Origin: Lachnospiraceae bacterium UBA7076
GTDB taxonomy: Bacteria; Bacillota; Clostridia; Lachnospirales; Lachnospiraceae
Direction: 5' to 3'
NCBI GenBank assembly: GCA_002493625.1
Contig: DKZK01000029.1
Location: 1-64,000 of the forward strand
Length of the DNA stretch: 64,000 nt
Of the stretch, positions 42,242 to 50,433 are shown in pieces. Both the position numbers and the translations under genes were made by a program. Position 1 is the first letter of the stretch. Every line of letters begins with the position of its first letter. The notes under the pieces are model-generated. The model saw only the letters and a list, made by a program, of their open reading frames with translations, made no database searches and was not told the DNA's origin.

Positions 42242-42628
42242 TTAATAGGTCACTGCGCATTTTCCGTACACTTTGTCCGGATTTTCTACTGTTTTAGTAA
42301 TATTAACAGAGTCCCCAAAATATAACTCATGCAAAGTTTTTTGATTTTGAGTAAAGCCGTAGCTTGCATCAGACACATACACTGTAACACTCTTACAATA
42401 CTTTGAGGCTGTAAATGTGTTGGATACCTTCCCGCTATCCTTTGTTAAATACATAGTTCCAAGTAAAGTTGTTGAACCGGATTCTCTGACATAGAATGTA
42501 TATCCGGCGGTCATGCAGCTATGCACATCCGTTATTACCGTAGCCGCATTCGAACGAATGCTTAACATACCGACTGACATCATTAAGATTAATATACCTG
42601 CCAATAATTTTTTATTTGCCATCTTCAT
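42242..42628 (-). CDS. Small secreted protein of unknown function
   Basis: I do not recognise the family. The 128-residue protein has a signal peptide (KKLLAGILILMMSVGMLSI, cleavage likely after SNA) and a mature part of about 100 residues with four Cys and many Thr, Ser and Tyr, mostly beta by pattern. The ATG at 42628 has GGAGGG eight bases upstream. It is the last of the accessory genes beside a repeat-rich 443-bp gap. Confidence 0.72.
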   Translation of the reverse strand: MKMANKKLLAGILILMMSVGMLSIRSNAATVITDVHSCMTAGYTFYVRESGSTTLLGTMYLTKDSGKVSNTFTASKYCKSVTVYVSDASYGFTQNQKTLHELYFGDSVNITKTVENPDKVYGKCAVTY

Positions 42629-42904
42629 AATCAAACCCTCCATCAAATTAATGTTATGTCTACAGTTACTTAGATTTTTCACCTCCTATATCTATCATTG
42701 CGATAAATAAAATGTTCCTTGCGAAATTGTGTCTTTCTCATATCCACTTTATTAAATTAATTTTTATTTTTCAATAAAATGGAAGTGAAACGACATATTT
42801 GGGGCTTTTTTGTCGTTTCATGTATAAACATAAATATATTTTAGCTCTTGACAGGGTAATTCGCAAATTAGCTTACGTTCATCAAAAACCATGCCTATAA
42901 AATA
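42629..42904. other. Intergenic stretch with inverted repeat and no gene
   Basis: I see no gene in the 443-bp gap between 42629 and 43071. The left part is AT-rich and holds a perfect inverted repeat (TGAAACGACA 42786-42795, TGTCGTTTCA 42811-42820, loop of 15), a possible operator or small RNA hairpin. The right part is the nested-hairpin repeat listed separately. Confidence 0.6.
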
Positions 42905-43054
42905 AAAAGGGGCTGTCGCAATAAGGATTTTAATTCTTTTTTAGTATACATTTTCAACAAAGAACACTCCAACATGTTACTTATCTTCCGCTTTTCTTTG
43001 TTGAAAATGCATAGTTACTAATAAAACAAATCCTTATTGCGACAGTCCCTTTTT
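42905..43054. repeat. Nested-hairpin repeat, copy 2
   Basis: Outer arms GGGGCTGTCGCAATAAGG (from 42909) and CCTTATTGCGACAGTCCC (to 43049) pair; inner arms TTTTCAACAAAGAA (42951-42964) and TTCTTTGTTGAAAA (43004-43017) pair. Relative to copies 1 and 3 the inner stem has GTTG/CAAC where they have TTTA/TAAA, on both arms. The loop keeps CTCCAACATGTTACTTA and CTTCCGCTTT. Confidence 0.88.
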
Positions 43055-43071
43055 CTCCATTTATTTAGAAT

Positions 43072-43890
43072 TTACTTAAGTTTTCCTATCATTTCTCTTA
43101 TGGCATCAAAGTCAAGCCTGTGCTTCTTTGATACTGCTCCCGGATTACGCTTTAATATATGATATGCCTTTTTACCGGATTTCCCGTATTTTTCATTGAA
43201 GCTCTCCCTTGCCGCCTTAAGCCTGTCCATGATATATTCCATTTCTGCCCTGTTTTCAAGTTTTATCTCTGCAATTCGCTCCTCAAGCTTTGCCTTATCA
43301 TCCTCCGTCACGGCTATGATAACGTCAAGCCTCTTTTGAAGCCTTTGCACATTCTCATTTGCAAGTATCATCTTCTTAAGGTCAAATGCCTCCTGCGCAG
43401 ATGTTATAACATCCCAGATGAAATAGACAGCAAAAACAATATCACATATGGTAAGCGCAACATCCGGTATCCGGAGCAAAAACCGTTCCACAGGCTTATG
43501 AATAAGCTGTGTAAGCAGAATTGCGCATATTCCCCATGTAAGCGAGCATCCCAGACAAATATATCCGTTTAAGTTTAATGGCTCATATGTATAATCCCAG
43601 TATTTTACATGAAAAATCTGCTCCATCACATATCCCGTAGCATATTCCAGCACCGTGGCGCCAAGCATGCCAAGAAAAAATGTCAGAATTACGTTATCCC
43701 TCACGGGAAGGGTGGAAAAAAGAATTATAATTGCGCCGAAACCGTAAATAGGCAGGAACGGTCCATGCAAAAAGCCGCGGTTTACCCACTTCTTATGTTC
43801 AATTGATACATAAATGCTTTCCCCAATCCATCCGATAAGGCAGTAAAGTATGAAAAAACCTACCCATTGAAACAAATCGTAATGAAACAT
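43072..43890 (-). CDS. Putative ABC transporter permease of CmpB family
   Basis: The 272-residue membrane protein belongs to the ABC_trans_CmpB family (PF06541) by its conserved YCLIGWIGESIYVSIEHKKW, NRGFLHGPFLPIYGFGA, LEYATGYVMEQIFHVKYWDY and YICLGCSLTWG. About five helices fill residues 1-160; the rest is a charged coiled coil. The transport role is only inferred for the family, and no ATPase gene is beside it. GGAGG precedes the ATG. Confidence 0.88.
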   Translation of the reverse strand: MFHYDLFQWVGFFILYCLIGWIGESIYVSIEHKKWVNRGFLHGPFLPIYGFGAIIILFSTLPVRDNVILTFFLGMLGATVLEYATGYVMEQIFHVKYWDYTYEPLNLNGYICLGCSLTWGICAILLTQLIHKPVERFLLRIPDVALTICDIVFAVYFIWDVITSAQEAFDLKKMILANENVQRLQKRLDVIIAVTEDDKAKLEERIAEIKLENRAEMEYIMDRLKAARESFNEKYGKSGKKAYHILKRNPGAVSKKHRLDFDAIREMIGKLK

Positions 43891-43964
43891 ATTTATCCTC
43901 CGTATTTTCTTTGAACGTCAACTATTCCATATTTGCCTTTGGCATATGTGCCGGCAATTGTTTT

Positions 43965-45161
43965 TTATTTAAAAACCTCATACAGCGGCTTTCTGAGCTT
44001 TTTCCTTGTAAGCTCCACAAGTCCAAGTCTTGTGATATCAACAACAATTACCCCCACATAGTCTGAGGCGGTGGCTTTTTTAAGCTCATCCACAAGTAAA
44101 ATCTGATTTTCCGTTGATTTCATGCTTATAAAATCTATAATAATAATACCGCTCAGGTTTCTAAGCCTTATCTGCCTTGCAATCTCATAAGCCGCCTCAA
44201 CATTTATCTTAAACAAATCCTCCTCGCTGTTTTTACCCTTTATGGACTTGCCGCTGTTTACGTCTATAACCGTCATTGCCTCCGTAGGCTCTATGACAAG
44301 ATAGCCTCCCGACTTAAGATACGCCATTTTTTTCAGGCTTTTTTCTATGGTTACAGGTATATTGTAAATGGAATTTAAGGAAATGCCATCCTCCTCATAA
44401 AAGGATATACGACCGCAATCTGTTCCATAGCAGGCGCAAAGCTCCTCATATACATCTTTGTCGTCAGTGATTATGCTTATATCGTCACTCATGCCTGCCA
44501 AATCATTTATATATGCCGCCTCTCCTGCCCTTACCACAGAGTAAAGCTTCAGATATTCTGCTTTCCGCAGAAGCTCGTCAAGGGCTTTTGCAGTTGACAT
44601 AATATCCTTATAAAGAATATCTGCATTCAAATCTGAACAACAGCTTTTTACACCGTTTTCTGAAAATAAATCCCTGCACTTTGTTCTTAAAATAACCCCA
44701 TACTCAATATTCGCGCAAAGCCTGTTTTCCTTAAACTCCTCCAAAGCCCTGCCGGCAATGTCCTTTAAGGTATTTCTTACAGCCTCACCCTTTATCTTTG
44801 CTGACACTCCAACTGTTTTGTCACAGTGAACCACAACATATTCGCCTGTCATGGATATATTTGTTGTTACCGTAGGCTGCTTTGTCTTTATGCTGTCCTT
44901 TGTTACCTGTACAATCAGCTCGTCTCCTGCCCTTAAGGGCTTGCCATGATAATCCTCCAGCGGCAGGTAACAGCTTAAATCCTTTTTTATATCAACAAAG
45001 GCGGCATTTATATTGTTTAAAATATTCGATACCTTTGCCACGTAAATATTTCCTATGAGGGAGCTTTCCTCATAGCATCTTATATCATAAGGCTTACCTT
45101 CATGTGTAAGACAGCCCAGCAGTATATCGTTATATTTTGTTATAATAAATTTTGCATCCAT
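43965..45161 (-). CDS. Ribonuclease E/G family protein lacking the zinc-link
   Basis: This 398-residue endoribonuclease homologue would process rRNA and mRNA. The S1-type region (IGNIYVAKVSNILNNINAAFVDI) and the 5'-sensor/RNase H-like core are present. Catalytic Asp residues are in MTVIDVNSGKS and GIIIIDFISMKS. It ends right after TRKKLRKPLYEVFK and so lacks the CPxCxG zinc-link and small domain of canonical RNase G/E. The ATG at 45161 follows GGAG; a TTG four codons earlier is less likely. It keeps its usual place after the two radical-SAM genes. Confidence 0.92.
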   Translation of the reverse strand: MDAKFIITKYNDILLGCLTHEGKPYDIRCYEESSLIGNIYVAKVSNILNNINAAFVDIKKDLSCYLPLEDYHGKPLRAGDELIVQVTKDSIKTKQPTVTTNISMTGEYVVVHCDKTVGVSAKIKGEAVRNTLKDIAGRALEEFKENRLCANIEYGVILRTKCRDLFSENGVKSCCSDLNADILYKDIMSTAKALDELLRKAEYLKLYSVVRAGEAAYINDLAGMSDDISIITDDKDVYEELCACYGTDCGRISFYEEDGISLNSIYNIPVTIEKSLKKMAYLKSGGYLVIEPTEAMTVIDVNSGKSIKGKNSEEDLFKINVEAAYEIARQIRLRNLSGIIIIDFISMKSTENQILLVDELKKATASDYVGVIVVDITRLGLVELTRKKLRKPLYEVFK

Positions 45162-45196
45162 ATCTTTCTCCAAAAAACAGCCGGAAAATTTTTTAA

Positions 45197-45904
45197 TTAA
45201 AATTTTTTCCCCGCCGTATAAAGAGGCGCAAACGCCCCCTCCTCACCCATGTATGTCTCTATCCTGTGCACCCTGTAATCATATGGGCTGTACTCAATGC
45301 CCGCATGCTCCGCCAGAGCGCCTATAACAAGTTCCGGCTTTAAATTCATTCTGCTTCCTGAGGCAAGGAACATATATATTCCTTCCGCCATATCATATTC
45401 AAAACCCTTAATTTCATATATATATGGCTTAATGTCCGACATTTCTTCCTTTGTCTTTGTCTTTTTCAGGACATTTATTTCGTCCTTTGACATTAATGCG
45501 TCTATTGATGCTGTCAGCCTGTCAATATAGTCATTTTCGCTCTCATCATTTTTGTAAATAAAATAATCCGATGCGGAAACTTCCGCCATTGAGGACTTTG
45601 CTTTATCAGGAAGCTGCGTTATATCCAGCACCCTGATGCCCTCTGCCATTACAGCGTTCAGCCTGTTCATCATATCAGACGCAGACGTGACGCTTACAAA
45701 CTCTCCGTCAAAGTATTCGCCCGATGAGGTCATTCCAAGAGGCATGGGTGCTGCAAAGGAAATAATCTGATGGGGCGAAAACCCTTTGGAGTACGCCACA
45801 TCAAGCTTTGCACGCCTGATTGCCTTCTGAAAATACCGCATTACGTCAAGGTGTCCAATAAATCTTAAAACGCCTGTTTTTTCATATTTAATTCTTAGCT
45901 TCAA
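45197..45904 (-). CDS. Radical SAM-linked protein (TIGR03936/DUF2344 family)
   Basis: The 235-residue protein begins LKLRIKYEKTGVLRFIGHLDVMR, then has FSPHQIISFAAPMPLGMTSSGE, both signatures of the family. Its reaction is unknown; it is nearly always coded after a B12-binding radical-SAM protein, here overlapping it by 17 bases. I use the TTG at 45904, eight bases after AGGAGG; a GTG three codons earlier overlaps the ribosome site. Confidence 0.92.
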   Translation of the reverse strand: MKLRIKYEKTGVLRFIGHLDVMRYFQKAIRRAKLDVAYSKGFSPHQIISFAAPMPLGMTSSGEYFDGEFVSVTSASDMMNRLNAVMAEGIRVLDITQLPDKAKSSMAEVSASDYFIYKNDESENDYIDRLTASIDALMSKDEINVLKKTKTKEEMSDIKPYIYEIKGFEYDMAEGIYMFLASGSRMNLKPELVIGALAEHAGIEYSPYDYRVHRIETYMGEEGAFAPLYTAGKKF

Positions 45905-47756
45905 AGCAGACACCTCCTCCGTATGCGGCAGAGCCGCAGCCCTGACAGTTCATGCGGCAGTTCGGGGTAACCTTTCCCTCTTTTGCGTTTTGCCACTCTC
46001 TCAAAAGAAAGCCTTTTGAAACCCCTGCATCGATATGGTCCCAAGGGAATATTTCCTCCTCCGACCGTTCCCTTGCCGTATAAAAATCCATATCCACGTG
46101 ATTTTCCTTAAATGTGTCAAGGTATGTGTCCATATTAAAAAATTCTGTCCATGCGTCAAACATGGCGCCCTTTTTGTATATATCATATATGCTTTTGCAA
46201 AGTCTCCTGTCCCCTCTGGCAAGAACGCCCTCAAGAATGGATATTCCCGCATCATGGTAGGTAAACTTAAGACTTTTTTTGTTTCTCTGCCTGGCAAAGG
46301 CATCCTTTACAAAATGCGCCCTTTTTGTAAATTCCTCCGGTCCTGTCATAGGAGCCCACTGAAAAGGCGTAAATGGCTTTGGCACAAAATAAGAAGCTGA
46401 CGCGTTTATCATTACCCGTCCGTTCCTTTGTTCCCTTGGCACCGCAGCAAAATATTCCTCGGAAATTTTCTCGGCAAGCTCTGCAATGGCAAGCAAATCC
46501 TCCTCCGTTTCAAAGGGAAGTCCCATCATAAAATAAAGCTTTACCTTATCCCAGCCTCCTATAAACGCCTGTCTGCTTCCATTTAATATATCCTCCTCGG
46601 TAATGCCCTTATTTATAATATTTCTAAGCCTCTGCGAGCCTGCCTCGGCAGCAAACGTCAAGGAGCTTTTCTTTATATCCTGTACCTTGCTCATCACGTC
46701 CAGGGAAAATGCATCAATTCGAAGGGAAGGCAGCGAAACGTTTACATGGGCGCTTTCCTTAAGGGATATAAGATAGCTTAACAAATCGTCAAGCTGCTCA
46801 TAATCGCTTGAACTTAAGGAGCTCAGGGAAATTTCCTCATAGCCTGTTGCATCAAGCATTTTTTTTGCATATTCCTTAAGCATATCCACATCCTTTTGTC
46901 TTGTGGGGCGGTATATCATTCCTGCCTGACAAAATCTGCATCCGCGTATACAGCCGCGCATGATTTCAAGGCATACCCTGTCCTGTGTTGCCTTAAGGTA
47001 AGGGACAACCGGCGTCATCGGATATGACACCTTGGAAAAATCAGTTACGACCTGTCTCTTTATTTTTTCAGGCACATCCGCATATTTCGGGGATATGCTG
47101 CTTACGGTTCCATCCTCATTGTATGTTACCTCATAAAGAGAAGGCACATATATGCCTGCTATATGAGATGCCCTTCGCAGAAATTCCTCTCTCGTCATTT
47201 CCGTCTTTTTATACACCTTCATAAGCTCTATGAGCTCATCATATGAGGTTTCCGCCTCACCGATATAAAACATGTCAAAGAAATCCGCCATAGGCTCCGG
47301 ATTGACGGTGCATGGACCTCCACCTATGACAAGCGTATCCCCTTTGCCTCTGTCTCTTGCAAACATAGGAATACCTGACAAATCAATAATTTGCAGTATA
47401 TTTGTATAGCACATTTCATACTGTATCGTTATGCCAAGCATGTCAAAATCCTTTATGGGCGACTGTGTTTCAAGAGAAAAGAGAGGTATGTGTTCCTCTC
47501 TCATTATCTTATCCAAATCAGGCCAAGGGCTGTACACTCTCTCGCAGTATGTGTCCTCTCTCCAGTTAAACATATCATATATAATCTGAATACCCAGATA
47601 GGACATTCCAATCTCATAGACATCAGGAAAGCACATGGCAATTCTGATGTCCACGTCGCTGAGGTTTTTCTTTACCATATTTACTTCATTGCCTATGTAT
47701 CTGGCAGGCTTTTCTATGTTCATCAATATACGCTCGGAAAGAGCCGGTTTTACCAT
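45888..47756 (-). CDS. B12-binding domain radical SAM protein (TIGR03960 family)
   Basis: This 622-residue protein has an N-terminal B12-binding-like domain (CFPDVYEIGMSYLGIQIIYD) and a radical-SAM domain with the cluster motif CIRGCRFCQAG. Further conserved parts are LSLSSLSSSDY, AAEAGSQRLRNIINKG and FMMGLPFETEEDLLAI. A C-terminal cluster CRMNCQGCG and GGGVC may bind another metal. Substrate is unknown; a role in RNA or ribosome modification is inferred from its constant link to rng and rplU. Confidence 0.94.
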   Translation of the reverse strand: MVKPALSERILMNIEKPARYIGNEVNMVKKNLSDVDIRIAMCFPDVYEIGMSYLGIQIIYDMFNWREDTYCERVYSPWPDLDKIMREEHIPLFSLETQSPIKDFDMLGITIQYEMCYTNILQIIDLSGIPMFARDRGKGDTLVIGGGPCTVNPEPMADFFDMFYIGEAETSYDELIELMKVYKKTEMTREEFLRRASHIAGIYVPSLYEVTYNEDGTVSSISPKYADVPEKIKRQVVTDFSKVSYPMTPVVPYLKATQDRVCLEIMRGCIRGCRFCQAGMIYRPTRQKDVDMLKEYAKKMLDATGYEEISLSSLSSSDYEQLDDLLSYLISLKESAHVNVSLPSLRIDAFSLDVMSKVQDIKKSSLTFAAEAGSQRLRNIINKGITEEDILNGSRQAFIGGWDKVKLYFMMGLPFETEEDLLAIAELAEKISEEYFAAVPREQRNGRVMINASASYFVPKPFTPFQWAPMTGPEEFTKRAHFVKDAFARQRNKKSLKFTYHDAGISILEGVLARGDRRLCKSIYDIYKKGAMFDAWTEFFNMDTYLDTFKENHVDMDFYTARERSEEEIFPWDHIDAGVSKGFLLREWQNAKEGKVTPNCRMNCQGCGSAAYGGGVCFEAKN

Positions 47757-47786
47757 ATTTTCCCCTCGTCTCTTAATATTAATTTT

Positions 47787-47830
47787 GCATTTGCGAAACT
47801 TCTTTTTTCAAAACAACGTTTCGCAAATGC
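47787..47830. terminator. GCATTTGCGAAAC hairpin terminator
   Basis: GCATTTGCGAAAC (47787-47799) is inverted at 47818-47830 around TTCTTTTTTCAAAACAAC. The arms match the outer arms of the 37163-37375 element, so this is a short derivative. It ends the UPF0210 gene. Confidence 0.8.
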
Positions 47831-47833
47831 CTG

Positions 47834-49198
47834 TTAATTTTTAAAGCTGTGTATCGGCGCCGGTATTCTTCCCCCGCGATTTATAAACTCATCGCAGGAA
47901 AATTTATTTACGGGCATTATCGGCGCATATCCAAGCAGACCGCCAAATTCCACCGTATCGCCAACCGTCTTGCCGATTACAGGTATTATTCTTACGGCAG
48001 TTGTCTTCTGATTTACCATTCCAAGTGCCATCTCGTCCGCAATAATGCCGGAAATGGTTGTCGCCTTCGTGTCGCCGGGTATTGCAATCATGTCAAGTCC
48101 CACAGAGCATACGCAGGTCATTGCCTCAAGCTTTTCAAGGGTAAGCGCTCCCGCCGATACCGCGTCTATCATTCTCTGATCCTCGCTTACAGGGATAAAT
48201 GCGCCGCTTAAGCCGCCAACATATGAGGATGCCATAACGCCGCCTTTTTTTACCTGATCGTTCAGCATGGCAAGCGCAGCCGTCGTTCCGGGCGCTCCCG
48301 CATATTCAAGTCCGATTTCCTCCAGTATCTCTCCCACGCTGTCGCCAACGGCAGGCGTAGGCGCAAGTGAAAGATCGATAATGCCAAAGGGAACGCCCAG
48401 TCTCTCTGACGCCTCCTTTGCAACAAGCTGTCCCACCCTTGTAATCTTAAATGCCGTTTTCTTTATTGTCTCGCATAGTACCTCAAAATCCTTTCCTTTT
48501 ACGGAGGAAATGGCAGCCTTCACAACGCCGGGACCGCTTACGCCCACGTTTATAACCCGGTCTGCCTCCGTCACTCCGTGAAATGCTCCCGCCATGAAAG
48601 GATTATCGTCCGGCGCATTGCAGAATACCACAAACTTTGCACATCCGATGGAGCCTTCCTCCCTGGTAAGCTCTGCTGTTTCACGTATAATTTCTCCGAT
48701 AAGCTTTACGGCGTCCATATTGATTCCTGTTTTCGTGGAGCCACAGTTTACGGAGCTGCATACCTTTCCGGTTACGGAAAGTGCCTCCGGTATTGAGCGT
48801 ATAAGCAGCTCGTCAGCCTTTGTCATTCCCTTTGACACAAGGGCGGAATAGCCGCCTATAAAATTTACGCCGCATGTGTTTGCCGCCGCATCCAGAGTCT
48901 TTGCTATCTCAACAAAGTCCGCGGAGGACTTGCAGACGGAGCCGCCCACAATTGCAATGGGCGTAACGGATATTCTCTTATGCACAATGGGTATGCCGTA
49001 TTTCTTTGATATATCCTGCCCTGTTGCAACAAGGTTTTTTGCGGAGGCTGTTATTTTGTCATAAATCCTGTCGCATGTTCCCTTTAAATCCTTCCCAACA
49101 CAGTCAAGAAGGCTGATACCCATAGTGATTGTCCTGACGTCAAGATTCATGTTCTGAATCATTTCGTTTGTCTCTAAAACTTCATTTATGCTAATCAT
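47834..49198 (-). CDS. PFL family protein (UPF0210)
   Basis: The 454-residue protein belongs to UPF0210, a pyruvate-formate-lyase-like family. It starts INEVLETNEMIQNMNLDVRTITMGISL and includes NFIGGYSALVSKGMT, FCNAPDDNPFMAGAFHGV, GVSGPGVV, and SYVGGLSGAFIPVSED. Function is unknown; it is coded after an ACT-domain protein as usual, suggesting amino-acid response. GAAAGG precedes the ATG. Confidence 0.94.
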   Translation of the reverse strand: MISINEVLETNEMIQNMNLDVRTITMGISLLDCVGKDLKGTCDRIYDKITASAKNLVATGQDISKKYGIPIVHKRISVTPIAIVGGSVCKSSADFVEIAKTLDAAANTCGVNFIGGYSALVSKGMTKADELLIRSIPEALSVTGKVCSSVNCGSTKTGINMDAVKLIGEIIRETAELTREEGSIGCAKFVVFCNAPDDNPFMAGAFHGVTEADRVINVGVSGPGVVKAAISSVKGKDFEVLCETIKKTAFKITRVGQLVAKEASERLGVPFGIIDLSLAPTPAVGDSVGEILEEIGLEYAGAPGTTAALAMLNDQVKKGGVMASSYVGGLSGAFIPVSEDQRMIDAVSAGALTLEKLEAMTCVCSVGLDMIAIPGDTKATTISGIIADEMALGMVNQKTTAVRIIPVIGKTVGDTVEFGGLLGYAPIMPVNKFSCDEFINRGGRIPAPIHSFKN

Positions 49199-49289
49199 GT
49201 GTTAATCCTTTCTACAAATCATTTTGAAATCAATTATACTTTGAATGCTTTTCATAAATTTATCTATCAATACTCAATAGCAGTTCAAA

Positions 49290-49562
49290 TTATAATCGGT
49301 GCATCATATCAAAGATTTCCTCCTGCTGCGCCTTTATCTGCACCCCAAGCTCCTTTCCGATATCGTCAAGCTCATCTGCTATCATGGAATGATCCTTTGA
49401 GGCAGCCGAAGCGTCAACAACCATCATCATGTTAAAATATCCGTCTACAATGGTCTGGGCAATGTCAAGAATATTTATGTTGTTGTTGGAAAGGTATACG
49501 CACACCTTTGCTATAATTCCAACTCTGTCCTTGCCAAGCACTGTAATAATTGTCTTTTTCAT
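49290..49562 (-). CDS. ACT domain protein (UPF0237)
   Basis: The 90-residue protein is one ACT domain, a small ligand-binding fold for amino acids, starting KKTIITVLGKDRVGIIAKVCVYLSNNNINILDI with the conserved GKDRVGI loop. It lies before the UPF0210 gene and probably regulates or partners that protein. AGGAGG precedes the ATG. Confidence 0.95.
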   Translation of the reverse strand: MKKTIITVLGKDRVGIIAKVCVYLSNNNINILDIAQTIVDGYFNMMMVVDASAASKDHSMIADELDDIGKELGVQIKAQQEEIFDMMHRL

Positions 49563-49599
49563 TTAATTTCATCCTCCTATTTATTGAACCTTATTTCAC

Positions 49600-50397
49600 C
49601 TACAGGCATACAAGCTCCCCCGGCGTGTTTCTTCCTGCAACCGTAAGGTTAAATTCCCTTACGTCGTCCGCATATTCATTTCCGGAAAGCTCATTTTTAA
49701 CCGCCTCATATGCAAGCTCAGGATAATTGTTTTTATCGCTTAAGTGTCCAAGTATGATTTTCTTGATATGGTCGTTCAAAAGCGAACGGATAAGCCTTCC
49801 GCCTGCCTCATTGGAGAGATGCCCTCTCTTTCCGAGTATTCTCTGCTTTAATATGTACGGATAAGGCCCGACCTGAAGCATTCTCACATCATGGTTTGCC
49901 TCCACAAGCAGTACATCCGAGCCGGCGAGCGAATGTATTAAATAATCATCATAATCACCCAGGTCGGTTGCAATGGATACTTTTCTGCCCTTATGGAACA
50001 GGCTGTAGCATACCGGATCCGCGGCATCGTGCCATATGCTGTGAGGCTCTATGCTTATATCGCCTATCCGAAAGCTTTTATCAGGTTCTATGTGATTGAG
50101 AAGCCCATAATTAAAATCTCCAAGCGCATCCATACGGCATATTTCATTGCATGTGTCCCTTGTTGCATATATGGGAATATTCAGGCTTCTTGCTATTACG
50201 CCAAGACCCTTGACATGGTCAATGTGCTCGTGGGTAATTAAAATCCCATCCACCTCATCAAGCTTACGATTCATTTCCATAAGCCCGTCGCTTATTTTCT
50301 TTTTGCTTATTCCAACGTCCACAAGCAGCGTGGTGTTATCTGTTCCTACATAAATACAGTTTCCGCTGCTTCCGCTGGCAATTGTTTTCATCTGCAT
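49600..50397 (-). CDS. Metallo-beta-lactamase fold hydrolase (WalJ/YycJ type)
   Basis: The 265-residue protein has ASGSSGNCIYVGTDNTTLLVD, the metal motif THEHIDHVKG, VLLVEANHD and GHLSDKNN with later His, characteristic of the YycJ branch of MBL hydrolases, thought to act as nucleases tied to replication or wall control. Starts at 50403 and 50397 are both possible. It is not coded with walRK here, its usual place in Bacilli. Confidence 0.88.
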   Translation of the reverse strand: MQMKTIASGSSGNCIYVGTDNTTLLVDVGISKKKISDGLMEMNRKLDEVDGILITHEHIDHVKGLGVIARSLNIPIYATRDTCNEICRMDALGDFNYGLLNHIEPDKSFRIGDISIEPHSIWHDAADPVCYSLFHKGRKVSIATDLGDYDDYLIHSLAGSDVLLVEANHDVRMLQVGPYPYILKQRILGKRGHLSNEAGGRLIRSLLNDHIKKIILGHLSDKNNYPELAYEAVKNELSGNEYADDVREFNLTVAGRNTPGELVCL

Positions 50398-50433
50398 TCT
50401 CATTTGCTCCGTTTTGTCTGTTAATTTACATCT

